From Ascarosepion bandense (taxonomy: Eukaryota; Mollusca; Cephalopoda; Sepiida; Sepiidae), in assembly GCA_037127315.1 (NCBI GenBank), contig JBBBDQ010000330.1, positions 6,555,001 to 6,619,000 on the forward strand: 64,000 nucleotides of DNA, written 5' to 3'. The translations under genes and the position numbers were made by a program. Numbering within the stretch: the stretch's first letter is position 1; each line of letters starts with the position of its first letter. Below are positions 33,894 through 44,699 of the stretch, piece after piece. The notes beneath the pieces were generated by a model, which was not told where the DNA came from, searched no databases, and saw only the letters and a program-made list of their open reading frames with translations.

Positions 33894-34038
33894 TTTCATA
33901 GAAAAATGTGAAACACATGTTCATCAAGGATTTGGCAGGAGTGTAGTCCTCAGCCATGTGGCATTCGAATAAAACCACAGAGAAGTACTGGACGAGGCGA
34001 AAGAAAATTTGCTCATCCACTTTCTTGTTATGCACTCT
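33894..34038 (-). CDS. KIAA0513: Internal exon of a KIAA0513-like (SBF2-domain) protein
   Basis: A 145-nt minus-strand exon. The acceptor is tttctttttcag before AGA GTG CAT; the donor is gaaa|gtaagt at 33893-33888. It encodes RVHNKKVDEQIFFRLVQYFS, then VVLFECHMAEDYTPAKSLMN and MCFTFFYE. From memory this aligns without gaps to vertebrate KIAA0513 (a cytosolic SBF2-domain protein of unclear biochemical role): shared FxRLVQxFxVVLFEC and PAKxLMxMCFT. Exon length is not a multiple of 3 (ends in phase 1). Composition is less AT-rich than its flanks. No other exon of the gene was found here, consistent with very long cephalopod introns, which would make the surroundings intronic. Confidence 0.72.
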
Positions 34039-34299
34039 CTGAAAAAGAAATAAAGAAAATTTATTAACAGAGTGTAAACCATAGTATGAGTACTGTATGT
34101 GATGATATATAAGAATCCCACTTTGAAAAAAAATAGCTAAAAATTTTCTGTTTGTGATAACAGTTTGAACAATGTAAATAGTTATTTCTACTATATACAT
34201 TGTTTTGACTGTTGTCCACATCTTTGTTATATTCATGATGTAATAGCTTTTGCACACTTTGGCTTTTTCAAGTGATGTACATAGGAATTTTTAACCAAA

Positions 34300-35400
34300 C
34301 ACTATATTTTGTCCACCGGGGTAGATTGTTCTAGTTCTACGTGCCATGACTTATTTGGGTATCTCAGTTTCAGATAATTCTCTTTTGCGACTCAACTCCC
34401 CAAGTTTTTGTTCTTCTCTGTTGTGGCCAGGTATTGGACTCAGCATGCATTGGATTAAGTCAGTGGATTACTTCAACTGATACTTTTATCCACTGGGCAC
34501 AGAGTGGATATGAATTATTGGTTGAAATTCCAATGCATATCACCTGAAGAATGCTGGAATATACAACAGCTGAAATATTATGACAACAAAGATGAGGACA
34601 ACAGTTTGAACAATGTTACAATACCTCATCTCACAAAATAAAGACAGATTTTTTTTTTCTTCCTTTTCAGTTATCTTGGAACACAATTTTATATTCTGGG
34701 TCACCATTTATGTATCTGCAACATAGAATAATTTATCTTTTATAATATCTAATTAATATTCATTCATTTTTGTCATATTACATCTAAATCCATTAATAAA
34801 ACACTGTATTTTGTTACCACCATACAGCACCCCTGTTGTTTTATTTTCCCTTTGTTCATCCCATTTTTAATTTAGGCACATATCAGCTTGTGACTGTTCT
34901 TTTACCACTTCCTGTTTAAGCTGGGTGCTAAACCAGCAAAATAAATCACAGGGTCAAAGCTTGTGGCAGCTACTTTCTTAAATCTTCACCCTCTTGATAG
35001 CTCTGCCCATATACAAGTTCTAAACCTTTTCCTCTATTAATGTATTATTATTTAAACATTTGTTTAGGGTAGCCACCTTGTATGCGTTTATTTTAACTGC
35101 TATATTTAGTCATGTAGAACAAATTTCACTGTGTGTTGAGTATTCTCTAACTGTGTCAGCTTCATGTAACTTTCTTCCTTTCTGTAGACTTATCACTGCA
35201 AACTACTTGCTACCTTCTTTACCCATTTAGAGATTCGGTCTCACAGTTAAGTTCAACATTTGGGCATCTTTGCCATTTCTTTTCCTCTTTTATTTTGAAT
35301 AAACTAGTCTCAAATTTTTATTTATTTCTTTTTCTAATTTCACTCTAATTGAACACACAAACAAGTACTTTTTTCCACTAGGCATGGTCCTATTTACACT
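34300..35400. repeat. Dispersed repeat R1, copy 1
   Basis: 34540-34640 contains tacaacagctgaaatattat, acaaagatgaggacaacag and cctcatctcacaaaataaag. Further on are tcatgtagaacaaatttcac and aactacttgctaccttcttt. The same words occur in the same order at 35405-36400. No coding capacity seen. It resembles part of a larger unclassified element. Confidence 0.6.
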
Positions 35401-35404
35401 GTTT

Positions 35405-36400
35405 TTCAATGTTTGGATTGTATGCAACAGCTGAAACATCATGAATATATCAACAAAGATGAGGACAACAGTTCAAACAATCTTAACTTATTTATAAATG
35501 AAACTTTGTCTGTGTGTGTGTGTGTCTGTGTGTATCCGTTACCTAGAGACTCCAAAATGACTGAACCAATTTTCTTGAAAATTTACACAGTTGTACTATA
35601 AGCATCTGCCAGTGTTCTTAGCTAGGTTTTGTATTGAGATATCCCCAATAAATATTGAAAATCAATAATCGAAAAAATCAGGTTATAGAAGGAGTGGTCC
35701 GATTTTAATCAAATTTGATACACTCATAGACAAAGACATAATAAATGATATTCAGAAGTTTCAAGGTTGCAGTTCTTACAATAGTGCAGAAAATTGGTAA
35801 TATATATATTTAAAAGGCAAGATGTTCGTGTGTGTGTCTGTTTATCTGTCTGTACGTCCTTTATACAAATCCACAATTTTTATCCAAATCTCACCAAACT
35901 TCATACAAATATTCTTTAGTTCCAGGACCATGGATTAGTTTTAAAGCTTTCATTATACCCGAGCAATGCTGGGCTACACTGCTAGTATATAATATAAATA
36001 ATTACAATACCTCATCTCAGAAATATAGACAAATATTTAAGCTTGTTCTGTTAACATGGACTATTGTTTGTCCCTTTTTTAATTCAGGTACATTTTAGAT
36101 TACTTGCCTTTTATTTTTGCTGTTGTACTTCATGTAGAACACTTTTCAACATATGTTGACTGTTCTCAAACTGTCAGTTTCATGTAATTCTCTTCATTTC
36201 TGTAAACTTTATAACATATTCCTGTACGCAAACTACTTGCTACCTTCTTTATGCATTTAGACACTCAGTCTCCAATTATACTCAGCCTTTAGCTTTATTT
36301 GACATTTCTATTTTCTCTATCTTCTTATTTATTCTTCTATTTGGACTAAACTCATCTCAAGTTCATGTTTATTTCTTTTTCTAGTTTCACCCTTTTTGCT
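35405..36400. repeat. Dispersed repeat R1, copy 2, split by a Helitron
   Basis: Starts at 'gcaacagctgaaacatcatg' and 'acaaagatgaggacaacagt', is interrupted by the Helitron at 35481-35985, and resumes with 'cctcatctcagaaatataga'. It ends with tcatgtagaacacttttcaa, aactacttgctaccttcttt and ctttttctagtttcac. Together with copy 1 it forms a loose tandem pair. A third fragment is at 50935-51050. Confidence 0.65.
35481..35985 (+). mobile_element. Helitron (non-autonomous)
   Basis: 505 bp from 'tcttaacttatttataaatg' to 'gctgggctacactgctag'. The 3' hairpin is cccgagcaatgctggg and the terminus is CTAG. It contains (TG)n near 35515 and a TA-rich centre. Its insertion into repeat R1 without a target duplication is visible by comparison with 34600. 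No coding. Confidence 0.82.
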
Positions 36401-36409
36401 TCCAAAAAG

Positions 36410-37040
36410 CCTGCTGAGGAACAGGACTTCATTTTCAGCATTTTGAATGCCTGGAGGTGTTTATCTAAGTTTCTGAGAGACGGACATGTATCAGGAAGCA
36501 GTATAAACTGTCTTAGTTTGACTTTTAAAAGAAATCAAATTTCTGTACAACATGAGTCTTTCTTCTATAAAATTTTGTGCTTCAAAGAGTTAGAAACAGT
36601 ACTATCAACATAAAAACAATATATAGGTCATTATACAAGCAAGGAAGAAACGTAAAATAAAAAAAAATCTGTTAAGCACAAGTTGTATTCATGCTAGCTG
36701 TGAAAGGCTTACATATTGATTGAAAAAATATCTTTGCTGAACCATAGTTAATACAAGTTCATGAATCATTTATTCTTCTACGATAATTTTCACTTAAGTA
36801 TCGTGTTTGATGTTGGCAAAGGAATTGATTTTATTGATAGCTTTGCTTTGTAGATTTCTATCTCACACTACTCTGAGAAGGATATTTAAGAGAATTATCA
36901 AAAGTTACAATCTATTTACCTTTAAAAGAAATATCAGTGTTCAGATGTCAGAATTAGCATGAAGAAAAGACTACAAGGTGTGATGGAGGAATCATTGTTT
37001 AAATTACACAAATGAAAATAATACTGACATCTCAGTTTAA
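36410..37040. other. Spacer, nothing recognised
   Basis: An 82-codon plus-strand frame (36365-36613) has no motif and partly overlaps repeat R1. No other feature. Confidence 0.35.
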
Positions 37041-37048
37041 CAGATCAG

Positions 37049-37316
37049 TCAGTTAAGTGCCATACGTGATAAATGACTGGGCAGAAGATTATCCCGCAGT
37101 AGTTTGCCATTGCTTTCTGCGGTAAACTGGTTGCCGACCAAGGCTATAGAACCCAATCTGTCCTGTTATTTAACCCATAACTGGAAGGAATAGATGGATT
37201 AATACCTTTCCCATGGGTATTTGCGCATAAGTGAAGGCAATGAATTCAGCTGGAATTCGAACTCAGCTCCCTGATTTCTCGTTCCGAGCCGATATCCAAT
37301 GCACCACAATGCACGT
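37049..37316 (-). mobile_element. tRNA-derived SINE, family A
   Basis: Family A copy with a short internal deletion after 'gtgccatacgtgata'. The minus-strand head is well preserved: A-box-like tggtgcattggatatcggc and B-box-like gagttcgaattccag. It abuts the end of the Tc1-like element at 37330. Confidence 0.85.
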
Positions 37317-37324
37317 CCATTTAA

Positions 37325-37990
37325 CAGATATATTTACCAATATTACACAAAAATATATTAAATGCAAAAGAGTAAATTTATTCAATAAAATCACCATTGG
37401 CTTAAACCATGGCTTTTAGATGACTTTGGAATCTTCTGCAACTCTTCCGTTTTGTTGGTAAATGTTACTATAATCTTTGCCTTCAGTTTATCTTTGGTGG
37501 TACAAAGAGTTTTGTTGCAGTCGAGACTTAGGTGGCCAGATGTAAGGTGTTATATGGTCACAGAAACTGTTTGACAGCTATGCCTGGGTTCTCCTACTTG
37601 TGTGGCATGGTGCAGAATACTATTGCTAGACATATAGTCTTCTAGCAACTACTCTATTGACCCAGGGCATCACTACCTTCTTAAAGCACTTGATGAAGGC
37701 CTCTGTGTTGAGGCTGAGACCCAGTGGGAAAATAATAGAGGAATAATTTCATTATCACTAGTGATCACCCCAAACACCATCAGACTCATCCAATTCTTTC
37801 CAAATCCTTTGTACTGTTCTCAAGTTGACACCTCAACACTCTGAAATTTATGTGTTAGAGCTTTTGGTACAAATGCCAAGTATACCATTTCTAAATTTCT
37901 GGCAAAGTGAGTTGCATCATGGTGCTCTTTTATTCACAGAAGGTGCCAACTGACCCCACTCTACTGTGCAGTCAACAAACTAAAAGACAT
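37325..37990 (-). mobile_element. Tc1-like element with internal deletion, copy 1
   Basis: On the minus strand an N-terminal part ends RTVQRIWKELDES and jumps directly to a C-terminal part beginning GVWGV/ITS-like, followed by LNTEAFIKCFKKVVMPWVNR, then a TSRRTQ-like stretch and TTKDKLKAKIIVTFTN. Full-length transposases of this DDE_3 type have about 150 residues between those points. Stops are scattered. The copy at 45150-45830 has the same gap, so this is a non-autonomous derivative. Terminal repeats could not be delimited. Confidence 0.65.
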
Positions 37991-37999
37991 AGAACACGC

Positions 38000-39050
38000 A
38001 TACATGAAATTATAAAAATATACCCATTGCATTCTTTATTTCACACTTAATTTAGTAGCACTATGAGATAGTCACTAACATCAGATAACATTGTTTTATA
38101 CAATCTAGAGTTTCATCTAAAAGTTTAAAAATTTTAGTGTATTTGTGCTTTTTATTATCTTGAATGATGAAGCATTGTCAATCATTAATTTCTGACTAGT
38201 ATCTCTGCCATCTTAATTTTAGGTGGTTTATTTACACTAGTAGTAAAATTACTTTTAATTTTATTATTATTATTACATGAAATTTTGTCAACTACTATTA
38301 TTAACTAGTATCCCTTTCATCTTAATTTTAGGTGGTTTATTTACACTAGTATATATTATGTTTAATTTTTATTGGATAAAGCATTCAAATACCCTGGTGT
38401 AAGGATCAGTTATAAGAAATTGAGCATAGCCATTATGGAAATTGAACATAGGCTGTGCTAGGGGTAATTTTGCCCTACTCTGTAAATTGTTACAAAATCA
38501 AACTTCGAGTAATATCCTTAAATACCCTCACCTAGATGTTATGCATGGAACCAAACTTCTTCAGAAACATATGAACTGTCAGTTGCATACAACCAGTTTC
38601 TCAGATCAATGTAAAAAAATATCTGAGTGAATGAAACCTCTAAGTCTCAGTGAGGACCATTCTTCTTCAAACCGAATCACAAAAACAAAGAACTGTAGCA
38701 AGTAACAGAAAATGCATCACTCAAGAAATTTCAACAGCTGCAACAACTAAAATGAATAGCACATGTAACTTGAAGAGGAAATAGTAACATAATGAAGATG
38801 CTGATTTTTCACACGATTTAAAGAAAAGGTTAAGAAAGAAACATCCATCAATACTGGAAATAGCAATAACAGGCTTTTCCTGAAAAATTGTTTCATCACT
38901 TTTGATTGACAGTTGTAGTGGCCATTCAGTCAGTGAACACTGATTGTTTCCTAATAAGGAAACTGGTAATGTTACCATTACTGTCATCAACCATTATTAA
39001 TACTGATTAGTATTTCTTTTATCTTAATATTACTTAATGTATACAAGTGG
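38000..39050. repeat. AT-rich spacer with local duplication
   Basis: 'ttaattttaggtggtttatt' and 'tacactagta' occur at about 38213 and 38323, a direct repeat of roughly 110 bp. Weaker relatives appear near 39005 and 40085. Two ORFs (38442-38630 plus, 38721-38990 minus) lack recognisable motifs. Confidence 0.45.
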
Positions 39051-39052
39051 TA

Positions 39053-39350
39053 TCTAAACTTATTTATAAATGGAACTTTGTGCGTGGTGTGCGTGTCTGT
39101 TACCTATAGACTCCAAAACGACTGAACCAACTTTCTTGAAAATTTACACAGTTGTACTATAAGCGTCTGCCAGTGTTCTTAGCTAGGTTTTGTGTCGAGG
39201 TACCCCCGATAAATATCGAAAATCAAAAAAATTGGGTTATAGAAGGAGTGATCCGATTTTAATCAAATTTGATACACTCATAGACAAAGACATAATAAAT
39301 GATATTCAGAAGTTTCAAGGTTGCAGTTCTTACAATAGTGCAAAAAATTG

Positions 39351-39390
<40 letters not shown>

Positions 39391-39575
39391 AAAGGCAAGA
39401 TGTTTGTGTGTGTGTCTGTTTATCTGTCTGTATGTCCTTTATACAAATCCACAATTTTTATCCAATTCTCACCAAACTTCATACAAATATTCTTTAGGCT
39501 GAGTCTGAGCTCCAGAACCATGGATTAGTTTTAAAGCTTTCATTACACCCGAGCAACGCCGGGCTATATTGCTAG
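39053..39575 (+). mobile_element. Helitron (non-autonomous), best-preserved copy
   Basis: 523 bp from 'tctaaacttatttataaatg' to 'cgccgggctatattgctag'. The 3' hairpin is cccgagcaacgccggg and the terminus CTAG is followed by T. The internal (TA)n is at 39353-39387, with conserved flanks 'gtgcaaaaaattgataata' and 'ttaaaaggcaagatg'. It serves as the reference for the interrupted copy at 18254. Confidence 0.85.
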
Positions 39576-39644
39576 TTGGTAATAAAATGGTTTGGAATTG
39601 TATTATCATTAGATGAATAACAGCTGACTATTATTAATTTTGAC

Positions 39645-39960
39645 TAATATTTCTTGACAGGACACACCATCATACTTCCATAGAGGGGAAACGCTCACAT
39701 ATGCTTCATGTTCCAAAGGTAAGAACAAAGTTCCATTCAGTTTACTCCCAAAAGCAGCTACTTTGTGGAACAGATTCCTGTTTGGATTGCTTCCCTGAAC
39801 ATTGACCTTTGACTTGAAGAGGTCAAGATTGAATTCATTATCTATCCTCCTTACCTTCATCTTCATTTTTTACCATCTACTCTTTCATTCATATCATATA
39901 CCTAATTCATCATTACCATTTTAATAGTAAATCCACCTTGAGTGGCTCTCAAATTTTTTA
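39645..39960 (+). pseudogene. CR1/Jockey-like LINE 3' end, tail type 2
   Basis: The plus strand reads SLLPKAATLWNRFLFGLLP, then TFDLKRSRLNS in a shifted frame, matching 'FFPxTAxLWNRL...YNLDLFKSxxN'. The tail has 'ccaccttgagtggctctc', the type 2 tail. The 85-codon minus-strand frame over the same bases is a shadow. Confidence 0.6.
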
Positions 39961-40129
39961 GTGAGCAAATTGTAGAATTTTAAAAAAAAGTTTTATTTAC
40001 CCTAGAAATATTAAAATTATTGAATTTCATTATTATTAGCTTAAGTATTATTACATGAAATATTGTCAACTATTAATTCTGACCAATACTGCTTCCATAT
40101 TAATTTACACTTGCATATATTAACTTGAA

Positions 40130-40300
40130 TTTTTGTTGGGGGTGGGATTTGCGTATGAATCAGGTGTAATAAATCTAGCATAGGAGATAATGAAGTTGGA
40201 TTTTTATTGGATAAAAAATAATTTGCTGCATGAATCAGTTACAATAAATCCAGCATAGGAAGTAAGGAAGTTGAATTTTTATTGGATAAATCTTTGTCAA
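40130..40300. repeat. Short tandem duplication (~93 bp unit)
   Basis: Two units containing 'gtaataaatctagcatagga' or 'caataaatccagcatagga', followed by 'gaagttg' and 'atttttattggataaa'. Confidence 0.7.
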
Positions 40301-40639
40301 TCATTCATTTTTTTCTGGTATTTCTTTCATCTAGTTGCTTTTTATGGTAGTTTACTATTACTTGAGCTCCAAAGACCATCATGGCTGAAAGAAGATCACA
40401 TCTGACCATGTAAACATTCCTGTTATCTTTCCATGAATGACCAAATTGTGATTTAAGATATAACTACAAATAATACTACTAGAATATATATAAACAATAA
40501 CAAATATTAGACTTGTAGTCTGAGTACAAATGATAAGAACATTTAAAGATTGTCGGTGGTAAGAAACTGGAAGAAAATTCTATAGGTAAAAAGTGCGATT
40601 GGTACAATTCAAATATTTTTTGCTTTAAGAACGTTTGTT

Positions 40640-41015
40640 TCTTGGTAAAAGCTCTTCTACTACTTGAGCCCCAAGACCTTTAGAAGATCACATTTAATTG
40701 TTTAAGATCACCACATTTCAGAAGATCACATTTAATTCATTTAATCATTTCAGAAGATCACATTTAATTCATTTAATCATTTCAGAAGATCACATTTAAT
40801 TCATTTAATCATTTCAGAAGATCACATTTAATTCATTTTATCATTTCAGAAGATCACATTTAATTCATTTTATCATTTCAGAAGATCACATTTAATTCAT
40901 TTTATCATTTCAGAAGATCACATTTAATTCATTTTATCATTTCAGAAGATCACATTTAATTCATTTTATCATTTCAGAAGATCACATTTAATTCATTTAA
41001 TCAAAAGATCATATT
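40640..41015. repeat. 32-bp minisatellite
   Basis: About ten units of agaagatcacatttaattc plus attttatcatttc or atttaatcatttc, with a 32-bp period. The first units carry 'atttaatc', the central ones 'attttatc' and the last 'atttaatc' again. This nested arrangement is expected from expansion of a variant unit inside an older array. Confidence 0.92.
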
Positions 41016-41155
41016 TAATCATTTGAAATTACTTATTTTTTCATGAATGACCAATGTGAAATTCAAGATATTGCTACAAATAATATTATTAGAAGATATA
41101 AAAACAATAACAAATGTAAAACTATAGTCTTGTAGTCTGAGTAGCAATGATGAAT

Positions 41156-41416
41156 AGAATTTTTTAATCATTTCACTAAAAGCAAGGTGATAATGCCACT
41201 AAAATGTAAGGGGTTACTGGGAGTGAAAAAGAATGAGAAAACTTTACTGAGGAGAAAGGACAACAAAAGAACATTTTTGAAGAAGACAAAAGACGGCAAT
41301 GGTTGTGTCACTTAAATTTAAGAATTGTAGGTGTGAGGGAAGCAAGAAACTGGAAGAGATTTCCACAGGAAAGAATTGAGATAAAAAAAAGAACTATTAG
41401 AATAGAACTTGTGGTA
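41156..41416 (-). mobile_element. CR1/Jockey-like LINE 3' end fragment
   Basis: The complement of the common tail (aatcatttcactaaaagcaa, gtgataatgccact) followed by the C-terminal coding end (ggaagcaagaaactggaaga, gagatttccacag). It stops abruptly at about 41416, within the sequence that in 51990 reads 'gttgtggttacatttgat', where a GC-richer element begins. Confidence 0.7.
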
Positions 41417-42147
41417 ATACCGACCGAGCAAAAGCGAGACCGGATGTTGGCTCTATGCCGACCAGAAAGTGAATGAATAAAAATCACCTCTGCGCAGGTG
41501 GATTCGCGCAGATGTTCCGGTTGAAAAATAAAAATTAATCAAATATCAAATTACCATTTTGTGAGCCTACACGAATTTTATTTACCAGCCAATGGGAAGC
41601 CCAGAATCAAATTCAAGTATGAAATTCCAAACGAGCTTCTGATCTAAAAGGCAGATATAAAAAGCGGAGACAAAGCATCGTTAGACAGACGGTGATAGGA
41701 TGAAGTTATCAGTGCCTCCCCTTGACTTAAGTCGAGTGGCTACTATGCTGACCTCTTTCTTTCTCCCTGTCTCAAAAGTACGTATTGACCTTTTCAAAGA
41801 CATTCATCAAAAATACTTACTGACTTGCTGACCTTAGAAGTGGCCACTTCAAAATGAACATCCCCTTACCTACAAGATGCTCCCACATTCTTAAGCCTTT
41901 TATCTCTTTCAGCATTATATTATTTTCCATGAACACTTTAACCTCTGTTGGACTTATATTCAAGTATTATTTTAATTGTAAAACATAAATTGAAATGTGT
42001 ATATATAAATGTTATTTTATACTCAAATTGCCTTTCTTGATTTTATAATAATTTTATGAATTATAGTGAGCTATCTTTCCACAAGGCCAAATTCCATTAA
42101 CCTGAACGGTATACAATTATCCTTCACTAAAACGGAATCCGACTACA
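41410..42147 (+). mobile_element. Possible solo LTR
   Basis: A 738-bp segment begins TGTGGTAATACCGACCGAGC and ends GACTACA, giving imperfect TG..CA ends (TGTGGT/ACTACA). It has a GC-rich left part and a good TATA box (tataaaaagcggagac at about 41655) followed by 'gacagacggtgataggatg', as in an LTR promoter and start region. It interrupts a LINE fragment. No internal retroviral-type domains are present. The target duplication is unclear. It could instead be part of another DNA element. Confidence 0.4.
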
Positions 42148-42238
42148 ACTAGGAAAAGAATAAATAAGAGACCCACTATAAACTTATGGCTACATTTTAG
42201 TCAATCTAGCAATATGATTAGAATATACACATTTTGAC

Positions 42239-42368
42239 AAGGGAGACAACTCAAATTAATGTTGTAAATTTATGAGTAGTTACTTCCCTTAGTCATTTTA
42301 ATAATCTATACAAAATATTTATTTTTAGATAATATTAGTTCCCAACCAATGCTGGGTACCTCTGCTAG
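42239..42368 (+). mobile_element. Helitron-type 3' terminus
   Basis: A hairpin pairs aagggagacaact (42239) with agttacttccctt (42278). Near the end 'cccaaccaatgctggg' and 'tacctctgctag' resemble the Helitron 3' hairpin and CTAG end of the copies at 35481 and 39053. The rest of the body differs, so it is probably a related family, 5' extent unknown. Confidence 0.4.
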
Positions 42369-42374
42369 TTCTTT

Positions 42375-42895
42375 ATAAGTACACACTCACTTTAATGCTA
42401 CAGCATTCAATTCTTTGATCTGTAGAGCGATAAGAAAGTAATGCTTACAGCAGACAAAAACTTGTACGAAATATAAATATAATTATTAATTTGAAGCTAA
42501 ATGTTTTGAAGTCTTAAACACGGTCTTTGAATAATAAAAAAGTATCTTTATTTCCTTATCTTGTTCTATTTTCATACAGGATTGTTTAACTTTTTAGTGA
42601 ACAGATCCTGTTTTCAATGTTACAGCTCAAAAGCTCATTAAATTCGCCCATTTTGATATTAGTCTTAGATTTTATAATTGAATTTCCACTTTGTTTCCCT
42701 ATTCACAACAGGCATAAAAGATAAGTCAATAAATAATCCAGACAATAGGCAAAAAAAAAAACCAAACAAGAATATTGCTTCTCTTACCAAGTCTCCAATT
42801 ATGCCCACCTCAGTAAACATGTTCAATGTTTAGGAAGAATTATCTGAATAATAACTTTTTTCTTATCAATATTTTGCTAATTCATGCTTGGTATA
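42375..42895. other. Spacer, nothing recognised
   Basis: AT-rich. No repeat, RNA gene or coding signal seen. Confidence 0.35.
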
Positions 42896-42902
42896 TAATA
42901 AG

Positions 42903-43208
42903 TCAGTCAGTTAAGTGCCATACATGATACACGCTTTGGGTGATCATGTCTCAAAAGAGACATGACTGACTGGGCAGAAGATTATCCCGCAGTAGGTTGC
43001 CATTGCTTTCTGCGACAGACTGGTTGCCAGCCAAGGCTATAGAACTCAATCAGTCCCATTATTTAACCCATAACTGGAGGGAAGAGATGGATTAATACCT
43101 TTTCCAAGGGTATTTGCATGTAAGTGAATACAAGAATTCAACTAGAATTTGAACTCGGCTCCCCGATTTGTTGTTCAGAGTCGATATCTACTGCACCACA
43201 ATGCACAT
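42903..43208 (-). mobile_element. tRNA-derived SINE, family A
   Basis: Well-preserved copy from 'cagtcagttaagtgccatac' to 'ccactgcaccacaatgcaca'-like sequence. The minus strand shows both boxes (gagttcaaattctag). Confidence 0.85.
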
Positions 43209-43244
43209 CTAATAAGTATCAAATCAATTTTCTTTTATTATTCT

Positions 43245-43690
43245 TTTGTGTGTCATGACCCTTCAGGACATTGACAATCATGGCCCTTCACATCTTGTTC
43301 TTTGTAGCACTTTAATTGCAGTTTTAATTTTTATATTTTAATATTTCTCCCAAACTGTTTTACCATCCATTTGCTCAAGCCCCTCAAGTATGTTACACAC
43401 TGCTTTCCTCTGTCTCTTTTGCCTTCACTCTGTTCTGTGAGTGTCAGATTTTCAAAGCCTTTCTTCCTTATTAAATGCACAAGAAATTTCAACTGTCGCT
43501 TCTTGATAAGTATACGCTACATTTTTGTTTCAATTTTCTCTAATATCTTGTTGTTACTCACATGTTTGGTCCATGACATTCTCAGTATCTTTCTGTAGAA
43601 CCACATTTCTGTTACTTCAAGTGTCTTCTTCATTTCTGAGATATTTAATTTTTCTTGAATGCTGAACTAAGAAACTTAACCGTTTTCAGA
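43245..43690 (-). mobile_element. RTE-like LINE 3' fragment
   Basis: The minus strand starts near the complement of 'gtgtgtcatgacccttcagg' (end of the ORF) and reads back through RKRQLKFLVHLIRKKGFENL-like and MWFYRKILRMSWTKHV-like sequence. It is the same 3' region as 25046-25548 and 55070-56445, with several frameshifts. Confidence 0.75.
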
Positions 43691-43849
43691 TGTCATGAAG
43701 TGGAAAGACTATATTGAATTCGTTGAAAGGTCTGCTGCTTAGAAACTTGGTTCACCATGTTGGGCAAGACATTTTTTCTCTCCAGAATTTATGTTACAAA
43801 TCTATAAGTTAACCATTCATTCATGCTAAGAATATTGCTGCCACATATG

Positions 43850-44310
43850 GTACAGTGCCCCTGCTATTTACACTGAGCTCCTTGATAAAATCCAAAGAAG
43901 ACTCAGCAATATTATTGGTCCTGAGCAGCTGGCTCAACTGTAGTCACTTATTCACTGACATGAAGTTGCTTCTCTCTGCCTCCTTCATAAATACTTTCAT
44001 GGTAATTGTTCAGATGAGCTCTTCAATACTAAGCTGGCTAGATGTAACCATAAGGTCTATCCCAACAGTTTCTTTTCCTGTACTTCTTGCTGGAGGAACT
44101 TCCTTCCAGCTCCATTCTTTCCAGCCAACTTTAATCTGCAAAAATATAAATACAATGTTAATTGCTATTTTCTGTTTTCCTGATTACTCTTTTCTTTTTC
44201 TGCTCACTATTAATGTGTCTGCTCCTAATTCTTCCACAGCCTGTAACCTCTAGTGCTTTAGTGACTTTACTGCCTTACTTGGAGTGATGCAGATTAAAAA
44301 AGAACAAAAC
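43850..44310 (+). pseudogene. CR1/Jockey-like LINE C-terminus and tail
   Basis: In frames other than the longest ORF the plus strand reads AIYTELLDKIQRRLSNIIGP, then HEVASLCLLHKYFHGNCSDE and SFFSCTSCWRNFLPAPFFP, then NLQKYKYNVN. A tail with 'gtgctttagtgactttactg' and 'ccttacttggagtgatgca' follows. This is the usual end of the family. The 132-codon open frame at 43855 is a shadow. Confidence 0.75.
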
Positions 44311-44374
44311 AAAGAAAAAACAACAAAAGACCAAGTATCTTGTTAGTTGTTTTTAATGAAATATGTGCATGTGT

Positions 44375-44375
44375 G

Positions 44376-44425
<50 letters not shown>
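44375..44425. repeat. (CA)n/(TA)n microsatellite
   Basis: cacacacacacatata followed by about 16 TA units and a T-run. A second (TA)n lies at 44651-44692. Confidence 0.95.
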
Positions 44426-44428
<3 letters not shown>

Positions 44429-44645
44429 TTTAAAAAATTTTTCCATTATAAAAGATTGCTGACAAAGTGAACATACTTGCAGAAATGATCATATGACATG
44501 TAATTTTTGAAGTTTTATTTGAAAAAAATATACTTATTTGACTCTTTAAATAGATAATTGTTTTTACATCAATCCCTCTGGCTGGATCAGTTTTAATATT
44601 AATAGCATCTCCCTTAGGACTTTTACCTACATGCCACTTTCTGTT

Positions 44646-44695
<50 letters not shown>

Positions 44696-44699
44696 ATAG

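Noticed and set aside
36365..36613. 82-codon plus-strand ORF as a gene
   Set aside because: It begins inside repeat R1 and shows no motif or splice context.
40640..41015. CRISPR-like array
   Set aside because: Regular 32-bp units without unique spacers in eukaryotic repeat-rich DNA are a minisatellite.
43855..44253. 132-codon plus-strand ORF
   Set aside because: Another frame across the same bases carries the recognisable LINE C-terminus, so this is a shadow.
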